64,000 nt of DNA from Acetobacteroides hydrogenigenes (GTDB taxonomy: Bacteria > Bacteroidota > Bacteroidia > Bacteroidales > ZOR0009). Location of the stretch: the NCBI RefSeq assembly GCF_004340205.1, contig NZ_SLWB01000007.1:143271-207270 (forward strand). Reading direction: 5' to 3'. The position numbers and the translations under genes were made by a program. Shown in pieces: positions 43,623 to 52,588 of the stretch; the first letter of the stretch is position 1, and the number at the start of each line of letters is the position of its first letter. The notes under the pieces were generated by a model. The model was not told where the DNA came from. It ran no database searches and worked only from the letters and a program-made list of their open reading frames with translations.

Positions 43623-44480
43623 ATGATGAAGAAAGGACTGTACATACTTGTGCTAATGGTTGGGGTAACGTCCTGTTCCTTTTTTAGGGATGTCCAAGAA
43701 GAACCTATTGCTGAAGCGTTTGGAAAGAAGCTTTACATCTCGGATATCAAGGATATTTTCCCCGAAGGGGTAAAGCCTTCCGATAGCCTCGAAATACTAA
43801 AGGGGTATATCGATAGCTGGACTCGTAAGCAGATTCTTCTGAGCATTGCCGAAGAAAACCTTTCGAGCTCCGACATGGATGTTACGCAGGAGTTGGATGA
43901 CTACAGGAGTACGCTCCTGATTAATCGCTACGAGCAGCAATACCTAAACCAAAAACTCGACACCAACGTCTCGAAGGAGGAAATACAGAAGGTATATAGC
44001 GCCAACGCGCAGAGCTTTATTCTTCCTGCTTCCATCGTAAAGGCGCTATATATAAAGGTAAAAACGACTTCCCCTTATCTTGATAAGATACGATCGCTGT
44101 ACAAGGTAGGTGGAGAGTCGTCGATGAAAGAGTTGGAAAACATAGGGCGTCAGGCAGCCGAAAACTTCGACTACTTCAACGATAAGTGGGTCTTCTTTAA
44201 CGAAATATTGAGCGAACTGCCAACAAAACCTGAAAATGCGGATGAATTTCTAGCAAAAAATCCCAACTTTGAGCAGAACGATAACGACTATACCTACTTT
44301 GTGTCGGTTAGGCAGTATAGGCTTAAAGGATCGGTATCGCCTTTCGACTACGAAATGGAGAACATTAAAAGTGTGATTCTTAATAAGCGCCGTCAGGAGC
44401 TTATCGAGAGTTTAGAAAAGGGTGTATTTGAGAACGCAAAGCGCCAAAATAAGGTGAAAGTTTACGTTGATAATAAATAA
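43623..44480 (+). CDS. SurA-like periplasmic lipoprotein
   Basis: A 285-residue lipoprotein: the signal peptide 'MMKKGLYILVLMVGVTSC' ends in a lipobox Cys. The body is helical and resembles the chaperone domain of SurA/PpiC proteins ('DSWTRKQILLSIAEENL', 'LLINRYEQQYLNQKLDTNVSKEEIQKVY'), but no parvulin rotamase motif is seen. It is immediately followed by surA, whose start overlaps this region closely (8 bases between stop and start). It probably assists outer membrane protein folding with SurA. The function is inferred from order and fold. Confidence 0.78.
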   Translation: MMKKGLYILVLMVGVTSCSFFRDVQEEPIAEAFGKKLYISDIKDIFPEGVKPSDSLEILKGYIDSWTRKQILLSIAEENLSSSDMDVTQELDDYRSTLLINRYEQQYLNQKLDTNVSKEEIQKVYSANAQSFILPASIVKALYIKVKTTSPYLDKIRSLYKVGGESSMKELENIGRQAAENFDYFNDKWVFFNEILSELPTKPENADEFLAKNPNFEQNDNDYTYFVSVRQYRLKGSVSPFDYEMENIKSVILNKRRQELIESLEKGVFENAKRQNKVKVYVDNK

Positions 44481-44487
44481 ATTCTAT

Positions 44488-45861
44488 ATGCGAAAGCTTT
44501 TAAAAGTGGTACTAACGCTATTTCTTCTAGCCACCAGTTTTATGTCATTTGCCCAGCAAAAGGGCTTGGTGGATTATATTGTAGCAGTTGTAGGTAAGGA
44601 TATTATCCTTTCATCGGATATTGATCAGCGCTTGCTGATGATGAAGCAAAGCGGCGAATTACCAACTAATGGAGATGTAAAGTGCCAAATATTGGAGCAA
44701 ATGCTTACCGAAAAGCTGCTTCTTAACCAGGCTCGTATCGATAGTCTCAAGATCAACCAGATGGGGGTAGAAGGTGCTCTACAAGATAGGATGGATAGGC
44801 TTGTTGCTACAATGGGTTCTATGAAAGCTGTCGAAGAGATGTACAAGAAAACGGCCTATCAGATTAGACAGGAACTTCGCGAAACCATCAAGGACCAGTA
44901 CCTAGCTCAACAGGAACGTTCATCAATTATGGAGAAGGTTACCGTAACCCCAACCGATGTACAAAAGTTCTTCGGCAAGCTTCCAAAGGATAGCCTTCCT
45001 CTTCTTCCCGATCAGTATATATTCCGCCAAATAGTTCTTTACCCACCAGCAGGCAGTAATGCAAAGTTAGAGGCTAAGGATAAGCTACTTTCGATTCGTG
45101 AGCGTATCCTAAAGGGGGAAAAGTTTTCGAACTTAGCAATTCTATATTCGCAGGATATCGAGTCGGCTAAGCGAGGCGGCGAATTAGGCTTCGCTCCGGC
45201 AAAGAATTATGTTAAGCCATTTGCTGATGCTTGTGCTAACCTTAAGGAAGGACAGGTGTCAAATATCGTAGAGTCAGAGTATGGTTTCCACATTATTCAG
45301 ATGATCGAGCGCAAGGGCGACCTCTTTAATGCTCGCCATATTCTAATTAAACCAGATTTTTCTGCAGAGCATAAGATGCAGGTTATAAATAAGCTCGACA
45401 GCATTGCCAACCTTATACGTAAGGACTCCATTTCTTTCGAGAATGCAGCACTCAGATTTTCGGAAGACAAGAATAGCCGTTTGAATGGAGGGTTGGTGGT
45501 TAATATGGTTCCTTATGGCTCTAACATGAACTATAACACGACCAAGTTTGATAAGGACTATATCAATCCTAAGGACTATTACTCGATTAGCAGCTTAAAG
45601 GAGGGACAAATCTCCCAACCATACGAATCGGTAGACGATGCTCAACAGTCTGTTGTAAAAATTACCAAGATCGAGAAGTTCATCCCTTCTCATGTGGCAA
45701 ACCTAAAAGATGACTTTAAGCTTATTCAGGATATTGCCCTACAGAAAAAACAGGAGGAGTACTTCGAAAAATGGCTGGATGAAGCAATCCTGAGGATGTA
45801 CATCCGAATCGACACCTCGTATGTAAAGTGCGATTTCCGTAAAAAAGGTTGGATTAAATAG
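44488..45861 (+). CDS. surA: SurA-like periplasmic chaperone / peptidyl-prolyl isomerase
   Basis: A 457-residue periplasmic chaperone with a signal peptide ('MRKLLKVVLTLFLLATSFMSFAQ'), an N-terminal SurA chaperone region ('VDYIVAVVGKDIILSSDIDQRL') and two parvulin domains: the first at about 175-280 ('FRQIVLYPP... RGGELGFAPAKNYVKPFADAC... EYGFHIIQMI'), the second at about 285-395 ('NARHILIKPDF... FSEDKNSRLNGG'). The first retains the canonical glycine-rich and 'GFHIIQ' elements, the second is more divergent. Start ATG 44488 is preferred over TTG 44467. It lies between a SurA-like lipoprotein gene and ostA, an envelope-biogenesis operon. Confidence 0.9.
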   Translation: MRKLLKVVLTLFLLATSFMSFAQQKGLVDYIVAVVGKDIILSSDIDQRLLMMKQSGELPTNGDVKCQILEQMLTEKLLLNQARIDSLKINQMGVEGALQDRMDRLVATMGSMKAVEEMYKKTAYQIRQELRETIKDQYLAQQERSSIMEKVTVTPTDVQKFFGKLPKDSLPLLPDQYIFRQIVLYPPAGSNAKLEAKDKLLSIRERILKGEKFSNLAILYSQDIESAKRGGELGFAPAKNYVKPFADACANLKEGQVSNIVESEYGFHIIQMIERKGDLFNARHILIKPDFSAEHKMQVINKLDSIANLIRKDSISFENAALRFSEDKNSRLNGGLVVNMVPYGSNMNYNTTKFDKDYINPKDYYSISSLKEGQISQPYESVDDAQQSVVKITKIEKFIPSHVANLKDDFKLIQDIALQKKQEEYFEKWLDEAILRMYIRIDTSYVKCDFRKKGWIK

Positions 45862-45867
45862 GTGTAG

Positions 45868-47478
45868 ATGAAGATTCTTAAACTTCTAGTACTATTTGTA
45901 TTTATACAATCTGTTGCCAGTGGGCAATCGCGATGGATTTCGGGCGCCGATAACCTTTCGGGATCTGAGGGAAATCAAGTAATGACAGGTAATGTTTATT
46001 TCCAAAAGGAAGGAGTTCGTATTACGTGCGATAGAGCCGTTCAGATGCCTAATAATAGAATATTGGCAACTGGGAATTTAGTAATTACCCGCGAAGGAAG
46101 TAAACTGTATGGTTCTGAAATGGATTTTGACAGATCAGAAGACCTTGCTCGTATTACAAGTTATACCGGAATTGTTCGTATAGTTAGTAAGGATGGTGCT
46201 GTTCTTAAAGCCCCCTTTGTAAATTACAGGTTAAATAAGGGCGAAATGTCCTTTTCTGGTGGCGGAGTTATAGAATCGGAAGGTTCAATCATCGAAGGAG
46301 AGTTTGGCTTTTACGATGACAACTCGGGACAAGCAAGCCTAACGAAGAGTGTTCAGGTTCATCATCCCGACTATCTTGCCATTGCTGACTCTGTGGTTTA
46401 CGATAAGAAAGCACAAAAGGTAACGGTGTTAGGTAAGTCAGTTTTTTGGCATAAGGATGGGATGCTAACCTGTAAAAAGGGAACCTACCACGAACCATCT
46501 AAGGTATTCACCCTTTTCGAAAATTCGTATGCTCTTTCGGAGGAGAACCAGGCCTGGGCCGATTCCATCGTTTACAATAAGAAAAAGGAGTTCCTTTATT
46601 TAGGTCGAAATATATGTTTACTAGATACGGCTAACCACGGTGCTCTTCTAGGCGATTACGGTTTTGTTGATAGGAATCGCGAGTATGCATTTATGACTAA
46701 GAAGGCCGCTGCTGTTACTTTTCAACCAAAGGAGGATACGCTATTTCTTCGCGCCGATACGCTAATGGTGTACAACTTGCGTAACAAGAAAGCTGTAGAC
46801 AAGGATTCTTTAATCCGCTTTGCAAAGGCGCTTCATAAGGTTCGTTTTTTCCGTAAAGATATTCAGGGGGCTTGCGATTCGTTGGTGTACACCACTAAGG
46901 ATTCGGTAATGTATATGTACGGTGTTCCTTTGATTTGGAATGAGCAGAATCAGATATCGGCAGATTCTATCTCCATTTTCACCAAGAATAGGAAAGTTGA
47001 CAGAGCCGAGATGGTGCTAAACTCTTTTATAGCACAGAAGGAAACGGATGATTACTTTAACCAAATAAAGGGGCGTAGCATGGTTGCCTACTTTAAGGAT
47101 AATAAAATATCTAAGGTTGATGTAAAAGGGAATGGACAAACGGTGTACTTTGTTAAGGATAGCACTGTGATAAAAGGGGTAAACCTAGCTACTAGTAGCG
47201 GTATTGGTATTACACTTTCCGATGGAAAGGTCGAAAACATGGTATTCCGGGTAAAGCCAGAGTCTAACATGTTTCCTCTCGAAAAGGTAGAGGAGTCGCA
47301 GCTTAAGCTTAAAGGTTTTAAGTGGAGGCCCGATGGCAGACCTTTAACCAGATTCGATGTCACCCAAAAGCAAGTGCGCAAGAGCATGGCAAAGGAGGTT
47401 CTTGAGACGCCACGGCCTACGTTTCCAATTTATCAGCGCATAAACGGAAAGAAGCTTTCGAATGAGATAAAAAAATAA
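45868..47478 (+). CDS. OstA-like LPS transport protein
   Basis: A 536-residue exported protein (signal peptide 'MKILKLLVLFVFIQSVASG') with an OstA/LptA-like beta-jellyroll at about 25-180 ('MTGNVYFQKEGVRITCDRAV', 'ATGNLVITREGSKLYGSEM', 'YLAIADSVVYDK') repeated further along in degenerate form. OstA family proteins bridge lipopolysaccharide between inner and outer membrane. The long repeated form is typical of Bacteroidota. It follows surA by six bases and ends in a terminator that overlaps its stop codon. The Lpt assignment is by family, not tested. Confidence 0.88.
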   Translation: MKILKLLVLFVFIQSVASGQSRWISGADNLSGSEGNQVMTGNVYFQKEGVRITCDRAVQMPNNRILATGNLVITREGSKLYGSEMDFDRSEDLARITSYTGIVRIVSKDGAVLKAPFVNYRLNKGEMSFSGGGVIESEGSIIEGEFGFYDDNSGQASLTKSVQVHHPDYLAIADSVVYDKKAQKVTVLGKSVFWHKDGMLTCKKGTYHEPSKVFTLFENSYALSEENQAWADSIVYNKKKEFLYLGRNICLLDTANHGALLGDYGFVDRNREYAFMTKKAAAVTFQPKEDTLFLRADTLMVYNLRNKKAVDKDSLIRFAKALHKVRFFRKDIQGACDSLVYTTKDSVMYMYGVPLIWNEQNQISADSISIFTKNRKVDRAEMVLNSFIAQKETDDYFNQIKGRSMVAYFKDNKISKVDVKGNGQTVYFVKDSTVIKGVNLATSSGIGITLSDGKVENMVFRVKPESNMFPLEKVEESQLKLKGFKWRPDGRPLTRFDVTQKQVRKSMAKEVLETPRPTFPIYQRINGKKLSNEIKK

Positions 47479-47505
47479 GGAGATCGTTAGATCTCCTTAT
47501 TTTTT
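47471..47505. terminator. Bidirectional terminator overlapping the ostA stop
   Basis: AAAAATAAGGAGATC (47471-47485) pairs with GATCTCCTTATTTTT (47490-47504). The TAA stop of ostA (47476-47478) lies within the left arm. A/T runs on both sides allow use by the convergent DUF2795 gene. Confidence 0.88.
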
Positions 47506-47725
47506 AGTATTCATCTTCATTAAAGAAGAAATCGTCTTTGCTTGGATAATCAGGCCAGATATCTTCAATGCTCTCGTAAATTTCGCCCTCATCTTCAATT
47601 TCCTGAAGGTTCTCAATAACCTCTAAAGGGGCTCCTGAGCGGGTGGCGTAGTCAATAAGTTCTTCTTTTGAAGCTGGCCAAGGTGCATCTTCTAGCTTAG
47701 ATGCAAGTTCTAGAGTCCAATACAT
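47504..47725 (-). CDS. DUF2795 domain protein
   Basis: A small acidic protein of 73 residues (MYWTLELASKLEDAPWPASK..., ending in 'DDFFFNEDEY') of the DUF2795 family, highly conserved in Bacteroidota. The N-terminal 'LASKLEDAPWPASKEELIDYATRSGAP' resembles the short helical DUF2795 unit. The acidic C-terminus suggests a protein-interaction role. Function is unknown. It is the last gene of a minus-strand cluster beginning at 49903. Confidence 0.82.
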   Translation of the reverse strand: MYWTLELASKLEDAPWPASKEELIDYATRSGAPLEVIENLQEIEDEGEIYESIEDIWPDYPSKDDFFFNEDEY

Positions 47726-47805
47726 AGTGATATTTTTTTTGAGTAATTCGCTAATTGGGTTGATCTAGCATTTCTGCGTTTTCTGCAAAATAAAAAAAAA
47801 TTCTT

Positions 47806-48357
47806 CTATTCTACTCGTGGTTTCCATACAATTTCGCTAGCATTGGCGTCTTTAATCGCTTTTCGTGCTAAAACGAAAAGAAAATCGGAAAGACGGTTGA
47901 GATAACGAATGCAACTTTCGGGCACATCGCTTTGTTCTGCAAGCCTTAAGGTATAGCGCTCGGCTCTTCGGCAGATGCTTCGGGCAACGTGGCAGTGCGA
48001 TGATAAGGCCGTCCCTCCTGGTATCACAAACGCGCGGAGAGGGGGTATTTCTGCGGTGTATGCGTCAATTTTACCTTCTATATAGGTGAAATCTTCGTCT
48101 TTTAGGTGCGGAATTTTGTAGGTAGGATCGATAACATCGAACGAGAGAATGCCTCCAATGGTCATTAGCCGATCCAAAATTTCAAGTAAAGTGTCCTTTA
48201 CCTCCTCTTTGTCGTAAAGATCCCTAACTAGCGCAACGTACGAGGTTAGCTCGTCTACCGTTCCGTATGCTTCGATCCTGGGATTGGTTTTGGGCACACG
48301 CGTGCCTGTTGCCAACGATGTTGTTCCTTTATCTCCTGTCTTTGTGTAAATTTTCAT
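47806..48357 (-). CDS. Cob(I)alamin adenosyltransferase (PduO/MMAB type)
   Basis: A 183-residue ATP:cob(I)alamin adenosyltransferase producing adenosylcobalamin, the cofactor for methylmalonyl-CoA mutase in propionate formation. The signature N-terminus 'KIYTKTGDKGTTSLATGTRVPK' binds ATP; 'RIEAYGTVDELTSYV' and, near the C-terminus, 'RSICRRAERYT' and 'YLNRLSDFLFVLAR' complete the PduO fold. Length is normal. It begins one base after the stop of the ABC ATPase gene upstream in the operon. The link to that gene is unclear. Confidence 0.93.
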   Translation of the reverse strand: MKIYTKTGDKGTTSLATGTRVPKTNPRIEAYGTVDELTSYVALVRDLYDKEEVKDTLLEILDRLMTIGGILSFDVIDPTYKIPHLKDEDFTYIEGKIDAYTAEIPPLRAFVIPGGTALSSHCHVARSICRRAERYTLRLAEQSDVPESCIRYLNRLSDFLFVLARKAIKDANASEIVWKPRVE

Positions 48358-48358
48358 T

Positions 48359-49087
48359 TTACCCTTCTATTGTTACTTCTTGGTAAAGAGTTGGATTCTC
48401 GTTAATTTGATCCGACTCAATTAGTCCGTCGCGGAGGCGGACTATTCTACGTGCATGCTTTGCAATGTCCTCTTCGTGGGTTACGACAATTATGGTATTG
48501 CCTTGCTTGTATATATCCTCGAATAGGTTCATGATATCTACCGAGGTTTTTGAGTCAAGGTTGCCTGTTGGTTCGTCGGCTAGAATGATTGATGGATTGT
48601 TGATAAGCGCACGAGCAACAGCTACGCGTTGGCGCTGTCCTCCCGATAGCTCGTTGGGCTTATGCGTAATTCTATCACTCAATCCTACGTTTTCTAGTGC
48701 ACTAATAGCCTTTTTTTCACGTTCCTGTCGGCTGTCGCCGGCATAAATAAGGGGCAGCATTACATTATCTAATGCGGAATAACGTGGAAGTAGGTTGAAT
48801 GTTTGAAAGACGAATCCGATTTCCTTATTTCTAACTTCGGCAAGCTCATCATCGTTCATCTTGCTGACATCGGTTCCATTGAGCACGTAAATGCCGCCTG
48901 TTGGAGAGTCTAGGCAGCCAAGTATGTTCATGAGGGTTGTTTTTCCCGAACCCGATGGCCCCATTATGGCAACATACTCGTTGCTTCCGATCTGCAAGTC
49001 TACGCCCCGGAGAGCCTTCACGGTTTGTGTTCCTACCTTGTAGAATTTTGTGATTCCTTCTATTTTGATAATTGCTTTTCCTTCCAT
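48359..49087 (-). CDS. LolD/MacB-type ABC transporter ATP-binding protein
   Basis: A 242-residue ABC ATPase of the LolD/MacB/FtsE group. Walker A GPSGSGKT is at 43-50, the Q-loop '[22 protein letters not shown]' follows, the signature '[16 protein letters not shown]' is near 145-160 and Walker B '[12 protein letters not shown]' thereafter, with the switch His in 'VVTHEED'. Members energise MacB- or LolCE-type permeases acting on lipoproteins or efflux substrates. No permease gene is adjacent, so the partner must be encoded elsewhere. It is co-directional with the methyltransferase and adenosyltransferase genes. Confidence 0.93.
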   Translation of the reverse strand: MEGKAIIKIEGITKFYKVGTQTVKALRGVDLQIGSNEYVAIMGPSGSGKTTLMNILGCLDSPTGGIYVLNGTDVSKMNDDELAEVRNKEIGFVFQTFNLLPRYSALDNVMLPLIYAGDSRQEREKKAISALENVGLSDRITHKPNELSGGQRQRVAVARALINNPSIILADEPTGNLDSKTSVDIMNLFEDIYKQGNTIIVVTHEEDIAKHARRIVRLRDGLIESDQINENPTLYQEVTIEG

Positions 49088-49126
49088 ATGCTTGACGCTA
49101 TATTTTCCATGAAAATAGAAAATTTT

Positions 49127-49903
49127 TTAATAGCGTACCTGATATTCCTGTTTTTGTAGTACTGGATTCAGAAATATTATGCCAATTCGTCCAAAATCGG
49201 CACTAACGCGCACTTTTGGATGCTGTTTTACATCGTTCCATGCGCGTAGCATATCCTCCGACCAGCGAATATCATCAAGTATGATAAACGCTTCTGGTGC
49301 TGCAACGATTAATGAACGCTCGAAGTTGCTGATGGTAGCCTCGTAGGTGTGGGCGCCATCAATGAAAATGAGATCGAACTTTTGGGTAGGGGTAAGGTTT
49401 TCAAAGAATACGTTGAAGGTGCTGTTGTTTACTGAAACGTTGGTGACACCAAGGTTCTTAAAGGTTGCTTGCGCAATATCAGCATACGCCTTCATTCCTT
49501 CTACGGTTACTATATGGCTATTGGGGTTGCTGTTTGCAAGATAGTACGACGATACGCCTAATCCTGAGCCCAGCTCGAGCACCTCCTTGGGACCGTAGTT
49601 ACAAACGATGGTGTTAAGCAGCTTACCATACTTTGGACTGATGCTGATCTTCTGAAGCAGTCGGGTTGTCGAATCTGTTTCGTTGCTGGGCGATGCACCA
49701 AAGTTGCTCTTGGCAATGGTTCTAGGAGCGATACGCTTTAGCTCCTTAGCGTACTGGCTGGCGTTGGGCTTTTTTGACGCTTTCATAAGCGTTTCCCGAA
49801 TAAACTTGTACATGAAAGGGGAGTGTACGCCATGGCCACGCCAGTGCTCTGACTTTAGGAGGTAACGTGCGTATTCTACTATCTGAAATGCCTTATTCAT
49901 CAT
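49127..49903 (-). CDS. Class I SAM-dependent methyltransferase
   Basis: A 258-residue methyltransferase. The SAM motif I 'VLELGSGLGVSSYYLA' lies near residues 113-128, acidic motif II 'VTVEGMKAYADIA' follows, and 'DLIFIDGAHTYEA' and 'AFIILDDIRWSEDM' suggest the class with an Asp-rich active site similar to O-methyltransferases (Methyltransf_24). The N-terminus ('YLLKSEHWRGHGVHSPFMYKFI') is typical of a Bacteroidota subfamily. The substrate is unknown. It is the first gene of the minus-strand cluster and is divergent from recG. Confidence 0.85.
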   Translation of the reverse strand: MMNKAFQIVEYARYLLKSEHWRGHGVHSPFMYKFIRETLMKASKKPNASQYAKELKRIAPRTIAKSNFGASPSNETDSTTRLLQKISISPKYGKLLNTIVCNYGPKEVLELGSGLGVSSYYLANSNPNSHIVTVEGMKAYADIAQATFKNLGVTNVSVNNSTFNVFFENLTPTQKFDLIFIDGAHTYEATISNFERSLIVAAPEAFIILDDIRWSEDMLRAWNDVKQHPKVRVSADFGRIGIIFLNPVLQKQEYQVRY

Positions 49904-49942
49904 TTTTGCTAATTGTGTGCGAAATTAAAAATAAAATTCGCC

Positions 49943-49950
49943 TATTTTTG
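49943..49950 (+). promoter_or_regulatory. Putative -7 box (TATTTTTG) for recG
   Basis: A perfect TAnnTTTG match 24 bases before the recG ATG. The -33 element is not clear. Confidence 0.45.
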
Positions 49951-49974
49951 GTTGATAATACCATTAGTTGGCAT

Positions 49975-52086
49975 ATGCGACCATCGGTTTTAGATAGCGA
50001 AATTAAGTTTATTCCTGGTGTTGGGCCAAAACGAGCGCAGCTTTTAGAGAAGGAACTAGGTATAAGAACCTTTAAAGACCTGCTCTATACGTTTCCGTTT
50101 AGGTATGTCGATCGCTCGAAGTTTTACCTGATCTCGGAGCTGCACCCCGACATGCCCTACATCCAGCTAAAGGGTAAGTTTGTTCGCTTCGAGACTGTGG
50201 GTAATGGTCGATCTGCACGCTATTTGGGCTACTTTAGTGATGGCCGCTCATCCATCGAGGTGGTCTGGTTTCAGGGCGTAAAGTGGGTTAAGGATAAGTA
50301 TAAGATAGGCGTGGAGTACGTTCTTTTTGGTAAGCCAACGGCTTTTAACGGTAAGCTTAACATTGCCCATCCCGAGATAGAGCAGCCCAAAACGGAGGAG
50401 GGTATCATCAATACCGCCATACACGGGGTGTACAGCAGCACCGAAAAGCTGAAGGATGGATTCCTATCAACAAAAGCTTTCTCGCGCATTATTGCCACGC
50501 TGCTGCAAATGACCCTTCATCAGATAGACGAGACGCTGCCTGAGCATATCGTTAAGCAGCTAAAGCTGCTGCCGCTGCGCGAGGCGCTTCTGAATATCCA
50601 CTTCCCCAAAAACTCGCAGCTGCTGGCTCACGCCGTTCAGCGGTTGAAGTTCGAGGAGCTCTTCTACATTCAGCTAAACCTGCTCAAGCAAAAGGTGATT
50701 CGCGAGCGCACCACCAACGGGCTCGTGTGCAAGGTGGTTGGCGATAAGTTCAACACCTTTTACAGCAGTTACCTTCCCTTTCCGCTTACCGGCGCCCAAA
50801 AGAGGGTGATTAAGGAGATGCGGGCCGATATGGGCAGCGGACGGCAGATGAACCGCCTGCTACAGGGCGATGTGGGCAGCGGCAAGACGCTGGTGGCGCT
50901 GATGATGTCGCTTATCGCCAGCGACAACGGCTATCAGGTGAGCCTGATGGCGCCCACCGAGATTCTGGCCAACCAGCACTACGAGTCGATTACGGGGATG
51001 CTGAAGGATATGCCCGTAAAGGTGGCGCTGCTTACCGGATCGACCCGGAAGAAGGCGCGAACCGCCATCCACGAGGGGCTGCTCTCGGGCGAAATCAACA
51101 TACTGATAGGAACCCATGCGCTCATCGAGGATGTCGTTCAGTTTAGCAACCTCGGCTTGGTGATCATCGACGAGCAGCACCGCTTTGGGGTGATGCAGCG
51201 CGCCAAGCTCTGGACCAAGAACCATCTGCCCCCACATATTCTGGTGATGTCGGCAACGCCCATCCCCCGAACGCTGGCGATGACCATCTACGGTGATCTG
51301 GAGGTGTCGGTGATCGACGAGTTGCCCCCTGGTCGAAAGCCCATCACCACCATGCACTTTACCGACAGCCAGCGCCGCCGCCTCTTCGGCTTCATGAAGG
51401 AGCAGATTGACCTTGGGCGGCAGGTGTACGTCGTCTATCCGCTGATTAAGGAGAGCGAGAAGATGGACTACAAGGACCTGGAGGATGGCTATGAGAGCAT
51501 CACCCGTGCATTCCCGCTGCCCGAGTACCAGACGGTGGTGCTGCACGGCAAGATGAAGGCCGAGGATAAGGACATCTCGATGAACCAGTTTGCCAGCGGT
51601 AAGGCGCACATCATGGTGGCCACCACGGTGATTGAGGTGGGGGTGAACGTGCCCAACGCCTCGGTGATGGTGATTGAGAGCTCCGAGCGCTTTGGCCTAT
51701 CGCAGCTGCACCAGCTACGAGGGCGCGTGGGGCGCGGCGCCGAGCAGTCGTACTGCATCCTAATGTCGGGCTACAAGCTATCCAAGGAGTCGAAGAAGCG
51801 CTTGGATACGATGGTGGCCACCAACGACGGCTTCGAGATTGCCGAGGCCGACCTGAAGCTGCGCGGTCCCGGCGACTTGGAGGGTACCCAGCAGAGCGGC
51901 ATCCCCTTCGACCTAAAGATTGCCAACCTGGCCAAGGACGGCCAGCTGCTACAGTACGCCCGTAGAGTTGCCGAGGAGATCCTCGAAGAAGATCCAACGC
52001 TCGCCCAGCCTCAGCACGCCGTACTCCGCTACCAGCTGCAGCAGCTCTCGGCCGATAAGGCGGTAAACCTGAAGGAGATTTCGTAG
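49975..52086 (+). CDS. recG: ATP-dependent DNA helicase RecG
   Basis: A 703-residue helicase that remodels stalled forks and branched DNA. The N-terminal wedge/OB domain (about 1-200; 'FIPGVGPKRAQLLEKELGIRTFKDLLYTFPF', 'YIQLKGKFV') precedes the SF2 motor with Walker A GDVGSGKT at about 299-306, DEQH at about 399-402 followed by 'RFGVMQR', and the C-terminal helicase half ('MVATTVIEVGVNVPNASVMVIE', 'QLRGRVGRG'). A C-terminal RecG wedge ('LRGPGDLEGTQQSG') is present. Start ATG 49975 removes an N-terminal extension that would overlap the divergent methyltransferase gene. Confidence 0.96.
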   Translation: MRPSVLDSEIKFIPGVGPKRAQLLEKELGIRTFKDLLYTFPFRYVDRSKFYLISELHPDMPYIQLKGKFVRFETVGNGRSARYLGYFSDGRSSIEVVWFQGVKWVKDKYKIGVEYVLFGKPTAFNGKLNIAHPEIEQPKTEEGIINTAIHGVYSSTEKLKDGFLSTKAFSRIIATLLQMTLHQIDETLPEHIVKQLKLLPLREALLNIHFPKNSQLLAHAVQRLKFEELFYIQLNLLKQKVIRERTTNGLVCKVVGDKFNTFYSSYLPFPLTGAQKRVIKEMRADMGSGRQMNRLLQGDVGSGKTLVALMMSLIASDNGYQVSLMAPTEILANQHYESITGMLKDMPVKVALLTGSTRKKARTAIHEGLLSGEINILIGTHALIEDVVQFSNLGLVIIDEQHRFGVMQRAKLWTKNHLPPHILVMSATPIPRTLAMTIYGDLEVSVIDELPPGRKPITTMHFTDSQRRRLFGFMKEQIDLGRQVYVVYPLIKESEKMDYKDLEDGYESITRAFPLPEYQTVVLHGKMKAEDKDISMNQFASGKAHIMVATTVIEVGVNVPNASVMVIESSERFGLSQLHQLRGRVGRGAEQSYCILMSGYKLSKESKKRLDTMVATNDGFEIAEADLKLRGPGDLEGTQQSGIPFDLKIANLAKDGQLLQYARRVAEEILEEDPTLAQPQHAVLRYQLQQLSADKAVNLKEIS

Positions 52087-52101
52087 GACAAGGAACCTTA
52101 T

Positions 52102-52437
52102 CGGTAAGGCACCTTGGCGTAGAGGCCGGAAGAGTATCCTACCCGGTAAGGCATCTCGGCGTAGAGGGCGGAAGGGTATCCTACCCGGTAAGGCATCTCG
52201 GCGTAGAGGGCGGAAGGGTATCCTACCCGGTAAGGTACCTTGGCGTAGAGGGCGGAAGGGTATCCTACCCGGTAAGGCACCTTGGCGTAGAGGCCGGAAG
52301 GGTATCCTACCCGGTAAGGCATCTCGGCGTAGAGGCCGTAAGAGTATCCTACCCGATAAGGCAACTCGGCGTAGAGGCCGGAAGGATATACTACCCGGTA
52401 AGGCATCTTGGCGTAGAGGGCGGAAGGGTATCTTTCC
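52102..52437. repeat. Tandem repeat, exact 42-bp period, 8 copies
   Basis: Units starting CGGTAAGGCA or close variants at 52102, 52144, 52186, 52228, 52270, 52312, 52354 and 52396, with no indels. The rest of each unit reads about 'tctcggcgtagagg.cggaagggtatcctacc'. The array begins 16 bases after recG and fills most of the gap to the DUF3108 gene. The minus strand is open through the whole array (14-residue repeats such as 'YPSALYAKVPYRVG'), but this follows from a stop-free unit of 3n length; I do not consider it a gene. Confidence 0.93.
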
Positions 52438-52588
52438 CCTTTAGGAAGTTTTCGGAGGCTGATGCGGCTTCTTATTTTACCATCAATACTAGGCTTCAAT
52501 ACTCGTATACGGCATCTGCTGCAAACTCATACTTTGGGTGCGGGTGTTTGAATTCTTTCCTATATTGGTAGCCTAAACGAACAGCGCC

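Noticed and set aside
50860..51609. 249-codon frame antisense to recG
   Set aside because: His/Leu/Val-rich shadow of the GC-rich helicase gene; no motif or start signal.
52098..52499. 133-codon minus-strand frame over the 42-bp array
   Set aside because: It is produced entirely by repetition of a stop-free 3n unit, lacks a promoter or ribosome site, and has no family match that I recognise.
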